From Opitutaceae bacterium (lineage in GTDB: Bacteria > Verrucomicrobiota > Verrucomicrobiia > Opitutales > Opitutaceae), in the NCBI GenBank assembly GCA_025352845.1, contig JANXSC010000192.1, positions 1 through 15,433 on the forward strand: a DNA stretch of 15,433 nucleotides. Reading direction: 5' to 3'. The translations under genes and the position numbers were made by a program. This document shows positions 1 to 6,854 of the stretch, piece after piece; the stretch's first letter is position 1, and every line of letters begins with the position of its first letter. The notes under the pieces are model-generated. The model saw only the letters and a program-made list of their open reading frames with translations. It was not told the DNA's origin and made no database searches.

Positions 1-93
1 GGATTTCGCCGCGACAAAGCGGCTGTCGACGGCTTCCTCGGCGGCGAAGGCCGAAACGGTGATCAGAAAAAAACTGAGGACGGGAATTTTCAT
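1..93 (-). CDS. Secreted protein, N-terminal fragment (runs off left edge)
   Basis: Only the first 31 codons are in the window. The ATG is at 91-93 on the minus strand and translation begins MKIPVLSFFLITVSAFA, followed by AEEAVDSRFVAAKS. This is a compact signal peptide: Lys2, a hydrophobic core of about 12 residues, and an A-F-A cleavage site before AEE. The mature protein therefore begins around residue 18 and is exported. No family can be named from the remaining 14 residues. The gene lies downstream of the Tat isomerase-like gene on the same strand, separated by about 120 bp that hold a palindromic repeat, so co-transcription is possible but not shown. I see no clear Shine-Dalgarno site before the ATG. 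Confidence 0.6.
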   Translation of the reverse strand, partial: MKIPVLSFFLITVSAFAAEEAVDSRFVAAKS

Positions 94-111
94 AGGCGCG
101 TTTTCAGGCGG

Positions 112-211
112 TTTGTCATTCTGGGCGCAGCGAAGAATCCACTTGGATTACCGCGCCACGTGATGGTTTCGATTGTCCTGCTGGATTCTTCGCTCCGCTC
201 AGAATGACAAA
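112..211. repeat. Palindromic intergenic repeat, GTCATTCTGAGCG type
   Basis: Two 30-bp arms, 112-141 and 182-211, are inverted copies matching at 28 of 30 positions; each reads TTTGTCATTCTG then an AGCGAAGAATCCA-like end. The spacer is 40 bp. The motif belongs to a repeat found between genes in many unrelated bacteria, recognisable from spurious CHSERSEES-like translations. It could fold into a long hairpin in RNA from either strand. It sits between two minus-strand genes for exported proteins. Confidence 0.85.
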
Positions 212-216
212 AGTGC

Positions 217-1212
217 TCACGCCGTCTGCGCGATCGCCTGCCGCACCTCGGCGAGGAATTTCGGCACCAGCTGGAACGGATCGTAGGCCGGCCCCGTGCC
301 GCCACGCGGCGAGAGCGTCTCGATCGGCAGGTAGCCGCGGTAGCCCGAGGTGCGCACAATTTTGATCAGGCGCTTCACATCGGTCGGCACCTCCGCCTCC
401 TTTTCCACGCCGAGCGGACTCTGTTTGATCTGCCAGTTCACGGCGTAGGGCGCGGCCTTCGCCATCTCGGCATAGACATCGTCCGCGCGGAAATACCCCG
501 TGTCCACGATCGCGCCGCACCACGGCGAGTCGATGCGCTTGAGCAAACTGATCAGGTCGTCCGCCGTCTTGATGAAGTCGCCATGGTTCTGCACGCCGAT
601 GATCACGCCGAATTTCGCCGCGTGGTCCGCGCACGCCCGAATGTCGTCGGCGATCCATTTTCCCACGTCATCGCGCTTCGCGCCCTTCGACGCGCTCTCC
701 CACGTCTGCGCGCGCAACTGCGTGTCGGCGAAGACGCGCAACACCGGCGCACCGAGCTTGGCGGCGACCTCGCTCCAGTTCTTGATCCGCTGCACGTCGA
801 TCGCGCGCGCGGGCGGATCGGCGAGCGTGAAATTATTGCCGATGCCCGTGCCACTGAAGCCGAGGCCGAGGTCGAACGCGCGCCGCTTCAGCTCATAAAT
901 GAACTTGTCCGTCGGCACGCCCGGCCCGTTTTTCTCGTAGCCGGGAAAATAGTAGCCCGTCGGGTCGATGCCCTCGAAGCCGGCCTGCGCGCAAAACTCC
1001 GCAAACGCCACGAGGCTCAACGTCCCCGTGCCGCCGGGGCCGAGCGCCTTCGCAAACGAGTAGGCGTTGCACGACACCTTGAGCAGCGGCGGACCCACGC
1101 GTTTCGGCGGCGCGATGGCGGCGCGCGCCGCGGTCGCGCCGAGCGCACCGACCGCCAGCGGGGCGAGCGCGGCGGTTTTCAGAAATTCACGACGGGAGGA
1201 AGATTCAGACAT
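217..1212 (-). CDS. Tat-exported sugar phosphate isomerase/epimerase-like TIM-barrel protein
   Basis: A 331-residue protein of the xylose isomerase-like TIM-barrel superfamily (AP-endonuclease family 2 fold). I chose the ATG at 1210-1212 because it opens directly onto a Tat signal, S-R7-R8-E-F-L-K, followed by an Ala/Leu/Gly-rich core to about residue 32; the frame stays open upstream but adds no domain. Barrel landmarks are GFEGIDPTGYYFPGY (78-92), LRVFADTQ (158-165), IGVQNHGDF (205-213), AIVDTGYF (234-241) and YLPIETLSPRG (294-304). His210, Asp237 and Glu298 are plausible metal ligands of this fold. Members act on ketoses, inositols or 3-keto sugars; the substrate cannot be read here. Export by Tat suggests a periplasmic, folded, metal-loaded enzyme. 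It is transcribed divergently from the broken alginate-lyase-like gene. Confidence 0.85.
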   Translation of the reverse strand: MSESSSRREFLKTAALAPLAVGALGATAARAAIAPPKRVGPPLLKVSCNAYSFAKALGPGGTGTLSLVAFAEFCAQAGFEGIDPTGYYFPGYEKNGPGVPTDKFIYELKRRAFDLGLGFSGTGIGNNFTLADPPARAIDVQRIKNWSEVAAKLGAPVLRVFADTQLRAQTWESASKGAKRDDVGKWIADDIRACADHAAKFGVIIGVQNHGDFIKTADDLISLLKRIDSPWCGAIVDTGYFRADDVYAEMAKAAPYAVNWQIKQSPLGVEKEAEVPTDVKRLIKIVRTSGYRGYLPIETLSPRGGTGPAYDPFQLVPKFLAEVRQAIAQTA

Positions 1213-1337
1213 GGGAGAGGAAAGTGAAAACGTGGCGGCGGGCGATGAAGCTAATAGCAGCGCGCGCCGCGATTGGGACAACCCCGCGCATGTCCCGCTC
1301 GCGCGCCGCCGGGCTATTAACTCTCACTCTCCCTTTT

Positions 1338-2522
1338 ATGCGCCTCCTCGCCCCGCTCCTCGTCGCGTTTGCTCTCGCCACCCCTGCCCTCGCGAAACAG
1401 GACACCTCGCACGTCCCCTTCCGTCACCCGGGCGTCCTGCTCAACCGCGCGCAGCTCGACCTCATCAAGCAACGAGTGGCCGCTGGCACCGAGCCGCAAA
1501 AAACCGCCTTCGCCGCGCTGCTCGCGAGCCCGCTCGCCGATCTCAACTACGCGCCGAGCCCGCGCGCCACCATTGAGTGCGGGCCGAACTCGCGCCCCGA
1601 TCTCGGTTGCAAGGACGAGCGCCGCGACGCCACCGCCGCCTACACCCAGGCACTCGCGTGGCACATCACCGGCAACGAAAAATACGCGCGCAACACCATC
1701 CGCAACATGAACGCGTGGGCCGGCGCCCTCACCGGCGGCCACACCAACGACAACAGCCCCGTGCAAGCCGCGTGGGCTGCCTCCGTCTGGCCGCGCGCCG
1801 CCGAGATCATCCGCCACACCTCCGACTTCTGGACGAAGGAGGAGGTCGCGCGCTTCCAGGCGATGCTCGTGAAATAATACGTCCCGTCGCTCATCGACGG
1901 CTGCGACGAAAACGGCAACAAGGAGCTGGCGATGGCCGAGGCGTTGATCGCCATCGGTGTCTTCAACGATGACCGCGTGCTCTTCGCCCACGGCGTGCGC
2001 ATGGGGCGCGGCCGCGCTCCCGCCGTCATCAACCTGAAGACCGACGGCCCCGCGCCCATCGCGCCGCCGAGCGCCCTGCAAACCTCCGCCCCATGGAGCA
2101 ATAAGGGCATCTTTCCACCCTTCGTCGATGGCGTGCTCCAAGAGACCGCGCGCGACCCGCATCACGCCAACATGACTTTCTCGTCCCTCGTCAACGCCGC
2201 CGAGACCGCGCGTCAGCAGGGCCTCGACCTCTACGCAGAGCAGGCCGCGCGCATCACCGCCGCGATGAAATACCAGGCGCAGTTCCTCGCTCCGAACAAA
2301 ATGCCCGCCCCGCCGAAAATCGAATTCTCCCTCCAGCCCACGTGGGAGATCGCGTTCAACCATTTTCGCCAGCGCCTCGGTGTCGCGCTCCCGAAGATGG
2401 CCGCTGTCATCCCGACCAACCGCCCCACCGGCGCGGACATGAACCACATGGTCTGGGAAACGCTCACGCATGGCGAAGTCGGCGCGGTGGGTTTGCCACC
2501 CGCTACCGCCGCGAAACCGTAG
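1338..2522 (+). pseudogene. Secreted alginate-lyase-family protein, interrupted by an in-frame TAA
   Basis: The reading frame spans 395 codons but a TAA at 1875-1877 cuts it into 179 and 214 residues with no change of frame. The start at 1338 opens a signal peptide, MRLLAPLLVAFALATPALA, then the family opening FRHPGVLLNRAQLDLIKQR. After the stop, homology continues at once: YVPSLIDGCDENGN, AMAEALIAIGVFNDDRVLF, INLKTDGPAPIAPP, and RDPHHANMTFSSL followed by NAAETARQQGLDLY, which corresponds to the RDxxH...AE.A...G.DLY signature of the alginate_lyase (PF05426) fold. In that family these enzymes cleave uronic-acid polysaccharides by beta-elimination in the periplasm. The continuity argues for a single nonsense change (or a base-calling error), not two genes. 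An ATG at 1932 could restart the second half, but it lacks a signal peptide. The upstream ATG at 1224 would bury the signal peptide and is less likely. Confidence 0.8.
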
Positions 2523-2636
2523 GCCCACTGCAGCAAAAAAGCCGCCTGCGTCGGCAAGCGGAGATTCCCCCCGGCCCCGACTCCGCCGCTCCTTGGCCGC
2601 GCTCGACAATTTGACTATCCCCGCTATCTCTCCGCC

Positions 2637-2858
2637 ATGCATCTCGCCGATTTTCCCCAGCTAAAATCCGCCACTCCGCAGCAGAAACTGGAACTCATCG
2701 ACGAGCTGTGGGCGAGCATTCCACCCGACGCGGTGCCGACGCCGGAATCCCACGTCGCGGAGTTGAGTCGGCGACTGGATGAGTTGGGCCGCGACCCGAC
2801 GAAAGCGCTGACACCCGAGGAAGCCCGGGCCCGCATTCGCAAGCACACGGGGATCTGA
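2637..2858 (+). CDS. Addiction-module antitoxin, PF09720-like
   Basis: A 73-residue protein resembling the short 'putative addiction module component' antitoxins. The opening TPQQKLELIDELWASIP (13-29) matches the family's LS.EE..ELI.ELW.SL signature, and the second helix carries ELSRRLDELGRDP (42-54), which matches the ERRL.EL..DP stretch. The C-terminus TPEEARARIRKHTGI is the usual helical tail. Its stop overlaps the start of the toxin gene by one base (TGATG), a typical antitoxin-first operon with translational coupling. It would neutralise the toxin and probably repress the operon. A weak promoter-like pair (TCGACA 2603-2608, TATCTC 2625-2630) lies just upstream, implying a very short leader; that is a guess. 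Confidence 0.8.
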   Translation: MHLADFPQLKSATPQQKLELIDELWASIPPDAVPTPESHVAELSRRLDELGRDPTKALTPEEARARIRKHTGI

Positions 2859-3136
2859 TGAAGCCGCTGCGCATCCTGGATGACGTCGCGGATCGCGACC
2901 TTCCCGGCATCGTGGCCTATCATCTCCCGCAATCACGGGCCAAGGCCGAGGCCATCGTCGCAGAATATGATCGGCCGATCAAAGTGTTGCGCGACAACCC
3001 CGGGATATTTCGAAATCGCGCGCACGGTTGGCGAGTAGGCGTATTTCGGGCCGGCTACTACTTGCTCTACTACCGCGAACTCGAAACCTACTGGCTCGTC
3101 GCGGGAATTTTTCACGCCCGCCGCGACCCCGACTAG
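2858..3136 (+). CDS. RelE/ParE-family toxin
   Basis: A 92-residue basic protein of the RelE/ParE toxin superfamily. The N-terminal helices (AKAEAIVAEYDRPIKVLRDNPGIF) are followed by the characteristic beta-sheet half, HGWRVGVFRAGYYLLYYREL then YWLVAGIFHARRDPD, which matches the R.....YR..Y...... .. VL.V.H.RRDP end of ParE-type proteins. Members either cleave ribosome-associated mRNA (RelE branch) or poison DNA gyrase (ParE branch); the sequence alone does not decide, though pairing with a PF09720-type antitoxin is common for this group. The gene starts at the last base of the antitoxin stop. It ends convergently to the amidohydrolase gene, about 90 bp away. Confidence 0.85.
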   Translation: MKPLRILDDVADRDLPGIVAYHLPQSRAKAEAIVAEYDRPIKVLRDNPGIFRNRAHGWRVGVFRAGYYLLYYRELETYWLVAGIFHARRDPD

Positions 3137-3226
3137 ATTCAGGCGCAGCTGTTGATTCGCGAAGTGCGGGACAACGCGCACTGACGACAATCTGAATGCC
3201 CTCCAAGCGCTCCTCTACCGCCGCGG

Positions 3227-4078
3227 CTACATCCGATAAAAGCCCTCCGCGTTGCGCACGTAAACGCGGTGGAGTTCGTCCGGCGAGCAGCCATGCAGCG
3301 CGGCATCGAGCGTCGCGACCCAACGCGGGTAGTCGCACGCCTGCGTGCTCACCGGCCAGTCCCCGCCAAACATCACGCGCTCGAAACCGAAGCAATCGAC
3401 GACGTGATCGATGAACGGCCGCAGGTCGGCGTCGGTCCATTTCGAGAAGTCCGCCTCGGTCACGAGCCCGCTGAGCTTGCACCAGACGTTCGGCAGCGCC
3501 GCGAGTGCGCGCAGCTCGGCGCGCCACGGATCGAGCAGACCGGCCCTGATATCGGGCTTGCCGATGTGATCGAGGACGAACTTCACGTCGGGACATTGCC
3601 GCACGAGCAAAATCGTGTTCGCAAGCTGGCGGTGGAAAATACAGAGATCGAAACTCAGTCCATGGTGCGGCAGCGAACGCACGCCGCGCACAAATTTCGG
3701 CCGCAGGCAAAACTCATCGTCCGCCTCGGACTGGATCAGACGGCGGATGCCTTTCACGAGCGGATTGGCGGCGAGCGCCGCGAGCGCAGGCTCGGCCCCA
3801 TCGCCCAGCTCCAGTGGCGCCTGCGCCACGATGCCGCGGAGGCGCGGCTCGACGCGCGCGACCTCCGTCACCCAATCCGCCTCCTGTTGCGACAGCGCCG
3901 GATCGCACTCGCACTGCACGAAGACCATCTTCGCCACCTGCACCGGGCCGCACGCGCGGCGATAGTCCTCGATGAGGTGGTTGCGGTTCAGCATAGGCAC
4001 GCTTGCGAGCCAAGGGTAGCGCAGCCGCCCGAGGTCCCAGAGGTGCAGGTGCGTATCGACGATGGGGAAGTTCGGCAT
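3227..4078 (-). CDS. Amidohydrolase family 2, fuconolactonase/rhamnonolactonase-like (COG3618)
   Basis: A 283-residue metal-dependent hydrolase. The N-terminal metal motif VDTHLHLWD holds His10 and His12. Further landmarks are GIVAQAPLELGD (82-93), KGIRRLIQ (109-116), CIFHRQL (146-152), LDHIGKPDI (169-177), WCKLSGL (199-205) and the catalytic-Asp motif MFGGDWPV (236-243, Asp240). This order and length fit the predicted TIM-barrel lactonases that open L-fucono-, L-rhamnono- or related aldonolactones in non-phosphorylating sugar oxidation. No signal peptide, so cytoplasmic. It is the last gene of the minus-strand block, downstream of an SDR dehydrogenase that could supply its lactone substrate; that link is inference because 268 bp of repeats separate them. 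The start is close to one arm of that repeat, with no clear ribosome-binding site. Confidence 0.85.
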   Translation of the reverse strand: MPNFPIVDTHLHLWDLGRLRYPWLASVPMLNRNHLIEDYRRACGPVQVAKMVFVQCECDPALSQQEADWVTEVARVEPRLRGIVAQAPLELGDGAEPALAALAANPLVKGIRRLIQSEADDEFCLRPKFVRGVRSLPHHGLSFDLCIFHRQLANTILLVRQCPDVKFVLDHIGKPDIRAGLLDPWRAELRALAALPNVWCKLSGLVTEADFSKWTDADLRPFIDHVVDCFGFERVMFGGDWPVSTQACDYPRWVATLDAALHGCSPDELHRVYVRNAEGFYRM

Positions 4079-4085
4079 CCTCGGG

Positions 4086-4340
4086 AAATCTCAAACGCCA
4101 AAGGTCCAAACTCCAAATAAAATCCCAATCGCATCACGCCACATTACCGGTCGAGCTGGGTCGCTCGTTTTGTCATTGCGAGGGCGGCGAAGCCGACCGC
4201 GGCAATCCAGCTGATATTTCAGCTGGATTGCTTCGTCGCTGCGCTCCTCGCAATGACATTGAAATCAACCCGCTACACTGATCGATTTTTCAGCCCCTGA
4301 GATTTCTTTGGCGTTTGGACTTTTGGGATTTGTGATTTCT
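4086..4340. repeat. Outer A-rich inverted repeat enclosing a second palindrome
   Basis: Left arm 4086-4127 and right arm 4298-4340 are imperfect inverted copies of about 40 bp, both containing GTCCAAAC and CGCCAAAG and beginning or ending in AAATCTCA/AAATCACA. They are much more A+T-rich than the surrounding genes. Together with the inner palindrome they fill nearly the whole spacer between the SDR and amidohydrolase genes. Nested palindromes of unrelated type suggest repeated insertion at the same spacer or one composite element. Confidence 0.65.
4171..4258. repeat. Palindromic intergenic repeat, GTCATTGCGAGG type
   Basis: The left half begins TGTCATTGCGAGG and ends in AATCCAGCTGA; the right half is its imperfect reverse complement, ending in CCTCGCAATGACA. 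The centre is a perfect hairpin of 11-bp arms around TATT (AATCCAGCTGA at 4204-4214, TCAGCTGGATT at 4219-4229). This is another repeat family known from intergenic regions of many bacteria, related in layout to the element at 112-211 but different in sequence. Confidence 0.85.
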
Positions 4341-4346
4341 CCCGCG

Positions 4347-5171
4347 TCAGCGGGAACCCGCGATCTTCGTATTCTGCCCCAGCCCCTCCGGCCCGAGACC
4401 GTTGTAGCCACCATCCACCGGCAGATCGGTGCCCGTGATGAATGACGCGTCGTCGCTCAACAAAAACAGCACCGGCCCCGCCACCTCAACCGGATTTCCC
4501 GTGCGGCCGAGCATGTGAAACTGCCCCCAGATCGGATCGAATTTCACACGGTCACCGCCCGCGGCCTTGTCCACCTCGCGCGTCCAAATCCAGCCGGGGC
4601 TCACGCTGTTCACGCGGATCTTGTCGCGCGCGAGGTCGAGCGCCGCGCACCGCGTGAGCTGCGTGACCGCGCCCTTGGCGAGATTGTAGGTCCAGCGATT
4701 CGGCTGTGCGACCCACGCCGAGATGCTCGACACATTCACGATCGCGCCGCCGCCCTGCCGCCGCATCGGCTCGGCCACAAGCTGCGTGAGCAGCGCAAAC
4801 GCCACCGGCCCCACGCCAAACGACCGTGCGAAATCCGCCGGCGTCGCATCGAGCCCCTTCGCCAGAAACGAAAACGCGTTGTTCACGAGGAAATCCACGC
4901 GCCCGTGCGCCGCCAGCGTCTGCGCCACGAGCTCGCGACAAAATTTCTCCTCCACCAAATCGCCCGTCACGATCCGCGGCGAAAATCCCGCCGCCGCAAA
5001 CGCCGCCCGCCCCTCCTCCGCATCCGCCGGCAACCCGCTCACCACCACTGCCGCGCCCTCGCGCATCAGCTCCAACGCGATCGCAAATCCGATGCCATGC
5101 GTGCCACCGGTCACAATCGCGACCTTACCGGCAAAACGTCCGACGATGGGTTGGCGCGTGGGGGTGCTCAT
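4347..5171 (-). CDS. Short-chain dehydrogenase/reductase (SDR, classical type)
   Basis: A 274-residue Rossmann-fold oxidoreductase. The cofactor loop is TGGTHGIG (21-28), the structural motif NNAF (97-100, with Phe in place of the usual Gly), catalytic Ser148/149 in NVSSISAW, and the Y-x-x-x-K pair Tyr162/Lys166 in TYNLAKGAV. RVNSVSPGWIWT (186-197) and FITGTDLPVDGGYN (244-257) are standard C-terminal SDR motifs. The ATG at 5169-5171 was preferred to a TTG three codons upstream because ATG is the commoner start. It has no signal peptide and is soluble. Classical SDRs of this type oxidise sugars, polyols or ketones with NAD(P); next to a lactonase-like gene, a sugar 1-dehydrogenase role is attractive but unproven. 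It lies 77 bp downstream of the sigma-factor gene on the same strand. Confidence 0.9.
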   Translation of the reverse strand: MSTPTRQPIVGRFAGKVAIVTGGTHGIGFAIALELMREGAAVVVSGLPADAEEGRAAFAAAGFSPRIVTGDLVEEKFCRELVAQTLAAHGRVDFLVNNAFSFLAKGLDATPADFARSFGVGPVAFALLTQLVAEPMRRQGGGAIVNVSSISAWVAQPNRWTYNLAKGAVTQLTRCAALDLARDKIRVNSVSPGWIWTREVDKAAGGDRVKFDPIWGQFHMLGRTGNPVEVAGPVLFLLSDDASFITGTDLPVDGGYNGLGPEGLGQNTKIAGSR

Positions 5172-5248
5172 GCGAAACAAGTAGGCGGGATATCAAGCCG
5201 CCTTCAAGCCCGTGGCTCTCCGCATGCCACAACCGCTATGAGCAAGCG

Positions 5249-6619
5249 CTACTTTCCTCGGGGCGACGGCACCAGCGGCCAATCGGCGATCTCATTTTCG
5301 GCCAGAGCACGGGCGTTGCGCTCATTCAATTGCAGCCAGTCCTCCCGGGTGAGCTGAGGATAGGCTTTCATGATTCGCTCACTCCCCAGTTGTGGAATGT
5401 AGATTGTCCCTCCTGGCGGGCCAAACACGACGAACACGTGCTGGTTCTTCGCTTTCGCGGTGGCTCGCGCCTGCTCAAGGCTCCTTCGTTGTTCGGCCGA
5501 AAGCAGCGATTCGTCCGGCGGCTGATAAGGTTTATAGCCGGGTTTCGATCGTGCCTTGGCTTCCCACTGTTCAACGATGGCGGTTACCTCTGCGAGCGCC
5601 GCATCGCGTGACAACAACGTGGTATCTTTGGCTCGCGGCCGATCAGGCGTCTTGGCTGATTTTTGCCCGGCGCGAAAATCGCCGACGGCTTGAAGGAGCG
5701 CAGCGGTGTCATCCTCCGCGGACCTTGCGCTCTGCACTGCGGTGCCAAGCCGCGTCTGCAAGGTTGTGTTTTCGGCGCGTAGGGTCGCGCGCCCTCTTTC
5801 GCTGAGGGCACGAGCGGTGTTCGCATCAAGCGTCTTTTGGCGTTCGTGCAAATAGAGGCCCGTGGTCACAAGCGCGCCTACACTGATCACGGCAATGACA
5901 ATTTTGGTCGTGCTCATAAATCCAAATATTCCCGCCGCGGCCGCAGCCACGCCGCTCACCACAGAACCCGCCAGCGCCGTGCTGGTGACACTTGCGGCAA
6001 GACCCGCCGGCGCGGCCAGCGCCGCCTGCCCGCCGAGCGCAACACCGAGCGCCGCGTTCGTCGAAGTCATGCCGCGCCTCGCCAAGAGCGCCTGCAATTT
6101 TTCCAGCGCCCGCTCGACGCGCATCCGCGCGGCGTTTTCCGAGACGTTCAGCCTCACGCCAATCGCGGCCAGCGGGAGGCCGGCGAAAAACCGCAGCAGC
6201 ACCGCCTCGCGATCCGCCGCGCCGAGATCGCCGAGCGCCTCGTCGATGATGGGGCGCAACCGCTCCCAGTCGGCGTGCGCCGTCGGATCGGAGCCGGGGA
6301 AAAGTTCGTGCATGGTGTGGGCCTCCTGTTCGCGCGCGAGCCGGCGGCGCTCGGTGCGCATCGCTTCGCTCGCGGCAAAGCGCGTCGTCGTGTGCAGCCA
6401 GCCGGCGAGCGTCTGGTGGCGCGAGAGCGCGGACGCCTTGCGTGCGAGCAGCGTGAAAACGTTTTGGGCAACATCCTCCGCCCCATACGCATCGCCACCG
6501 ACCTGCCGGAGCGCCGCGAAATAAACGCGGTTGAGATAGCGCCGCACGAGTTCCGCAAACGCCGCCTCATCGCGGTTCGCGGCGTAGAGGTGGAGCAACT
6601 CGGCGTCTTCGGCGATCAT
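5249..6619 (-). CDS. ECF-type sigma factor with membrane anchor and extracytoplasmic tail
   Basis: A 456-residue protein joining a sigma-70-family sigma factor to a membrane tail. Sigma region 2 covers about residues 18-90 (FAELVRRYLNRVYFAALRQ, AEDVAQNVFTLLA, LAGWLHTTTRFAA) and region 4 about 122-181 (DLGAADREAVLLRFFAG, NVSENAARMRVERALEKL). An Ala/Gly-rich linker (185-235) leads to one transmembrane helix (about 237-257, KIVIAVISVGALVTTGLYL), then a coiled-coil-prone stretch (258-312) and a C-terminal domain with an LTxxQ-like LLSAEQRRSLEQ (372-383). The ATG at 6617-6619 was chosen because it starts the sigma domain and has GGGGGA just upstream. No anti-sigma gene adjoins it, so the tail may hold the sigma domain at the membrane. 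It shares architecture and linker sequence with the partial gene at the right edge. Confidence 0.85.
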   Translation of the reverse strand: MIAEDAELLHLYAANRDEAAFAELVRRYLNRVYFAALRQVGGDAYGAEDVAQNVFTLLARKASALSRHQTLAGWLHTTTRFAASEAMRTERRRLAREQEAHTMHELFPGSDPTAHADWERLRPIIDEALGDLGAADREAVLLRFFAGLPLAAIGVRLNVSENAARMRVERALEKLQALLARRGMTSTNAALGVALGGQAALAAPAGLAASVTSTALAGSVVSGVAAAAAGIFGFMSTTKIVIAVISVGALVTTGLYLHERQKTLDANTARALSERGRATLRAENTTLQTRLGTAVQSARSAEDDTAALLQAVGDFRAGQKSAKTPDRPRAKDTTLLSRDAALAEVTAIVEQWEAKARSKPGYKPYQPPDESLLSAEQRRSLEQARATAKAKNQHVFVVFGPPGGTIYIPQLGSERIMKAYPQLTREDWLQLNERNARALAENEIADWPLVPSPRGK

Positions 6620-6703
6620 GTTCCCCCAGCAATGGCCGCCGAATGGAAAACCGCACAGGAAATTTCCTCCCTTCAATTCACGGAAGCCAATCCCAATCAT
6701 GTT

Positions 6704-6838
6704 AACCGCTAATCTTCGCTAATCGGCGCTAATGAAATCCCCCGCCATACTTACCCAGCCCGGCGCTTCGCCGATTAGGCGAAGCACGCACAGCTTCACC
6801 GCGTCGTAGGTTCCGAGCATCAGCGAAGATTAGCGGTT
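6704..6838. repeat. Inverted repeat with CGCTAAT motifs between ligA and the sigma gene
   Basis: Arms 6704-6723 and 6819-6838 are inverted copies matching at 19 of 20 bases (AACCGCTAATCTTCGCTAAT-like). Inside, CTAATCGGCG at 6719-6728 is the exact reverse complement of CGCCGATTAG at 6769-6778, and GCTTCGCC/GGCGAAGC (6765-6772, 6778-6785) forms a separate 8-bp hairpin, so alternative folds compete. It lies downstream of ligA and upstream of the sigma gene on their shared strand, and could affect read-through between them. There is no T-run, so it is not a classical terminator. Confidence 0.7.
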
Positions 6839-6854
6839 CTCTCTTCCGCAACTT

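Noticed and set aside
1224..1337. Earlier ATG at 1224 as the start of the alginate-lyase-like gene
   Set aside because: It would place 38 basic, low-complexity residues before the signal peptide; the ATG at 1338 starts it directly.
1317..2642. Open frame of 441 codons antisense to the alginate-lyase-like gene
   Set aside because: No domain features; the plus strand carries clear family motifs on both sides of the stop codon.
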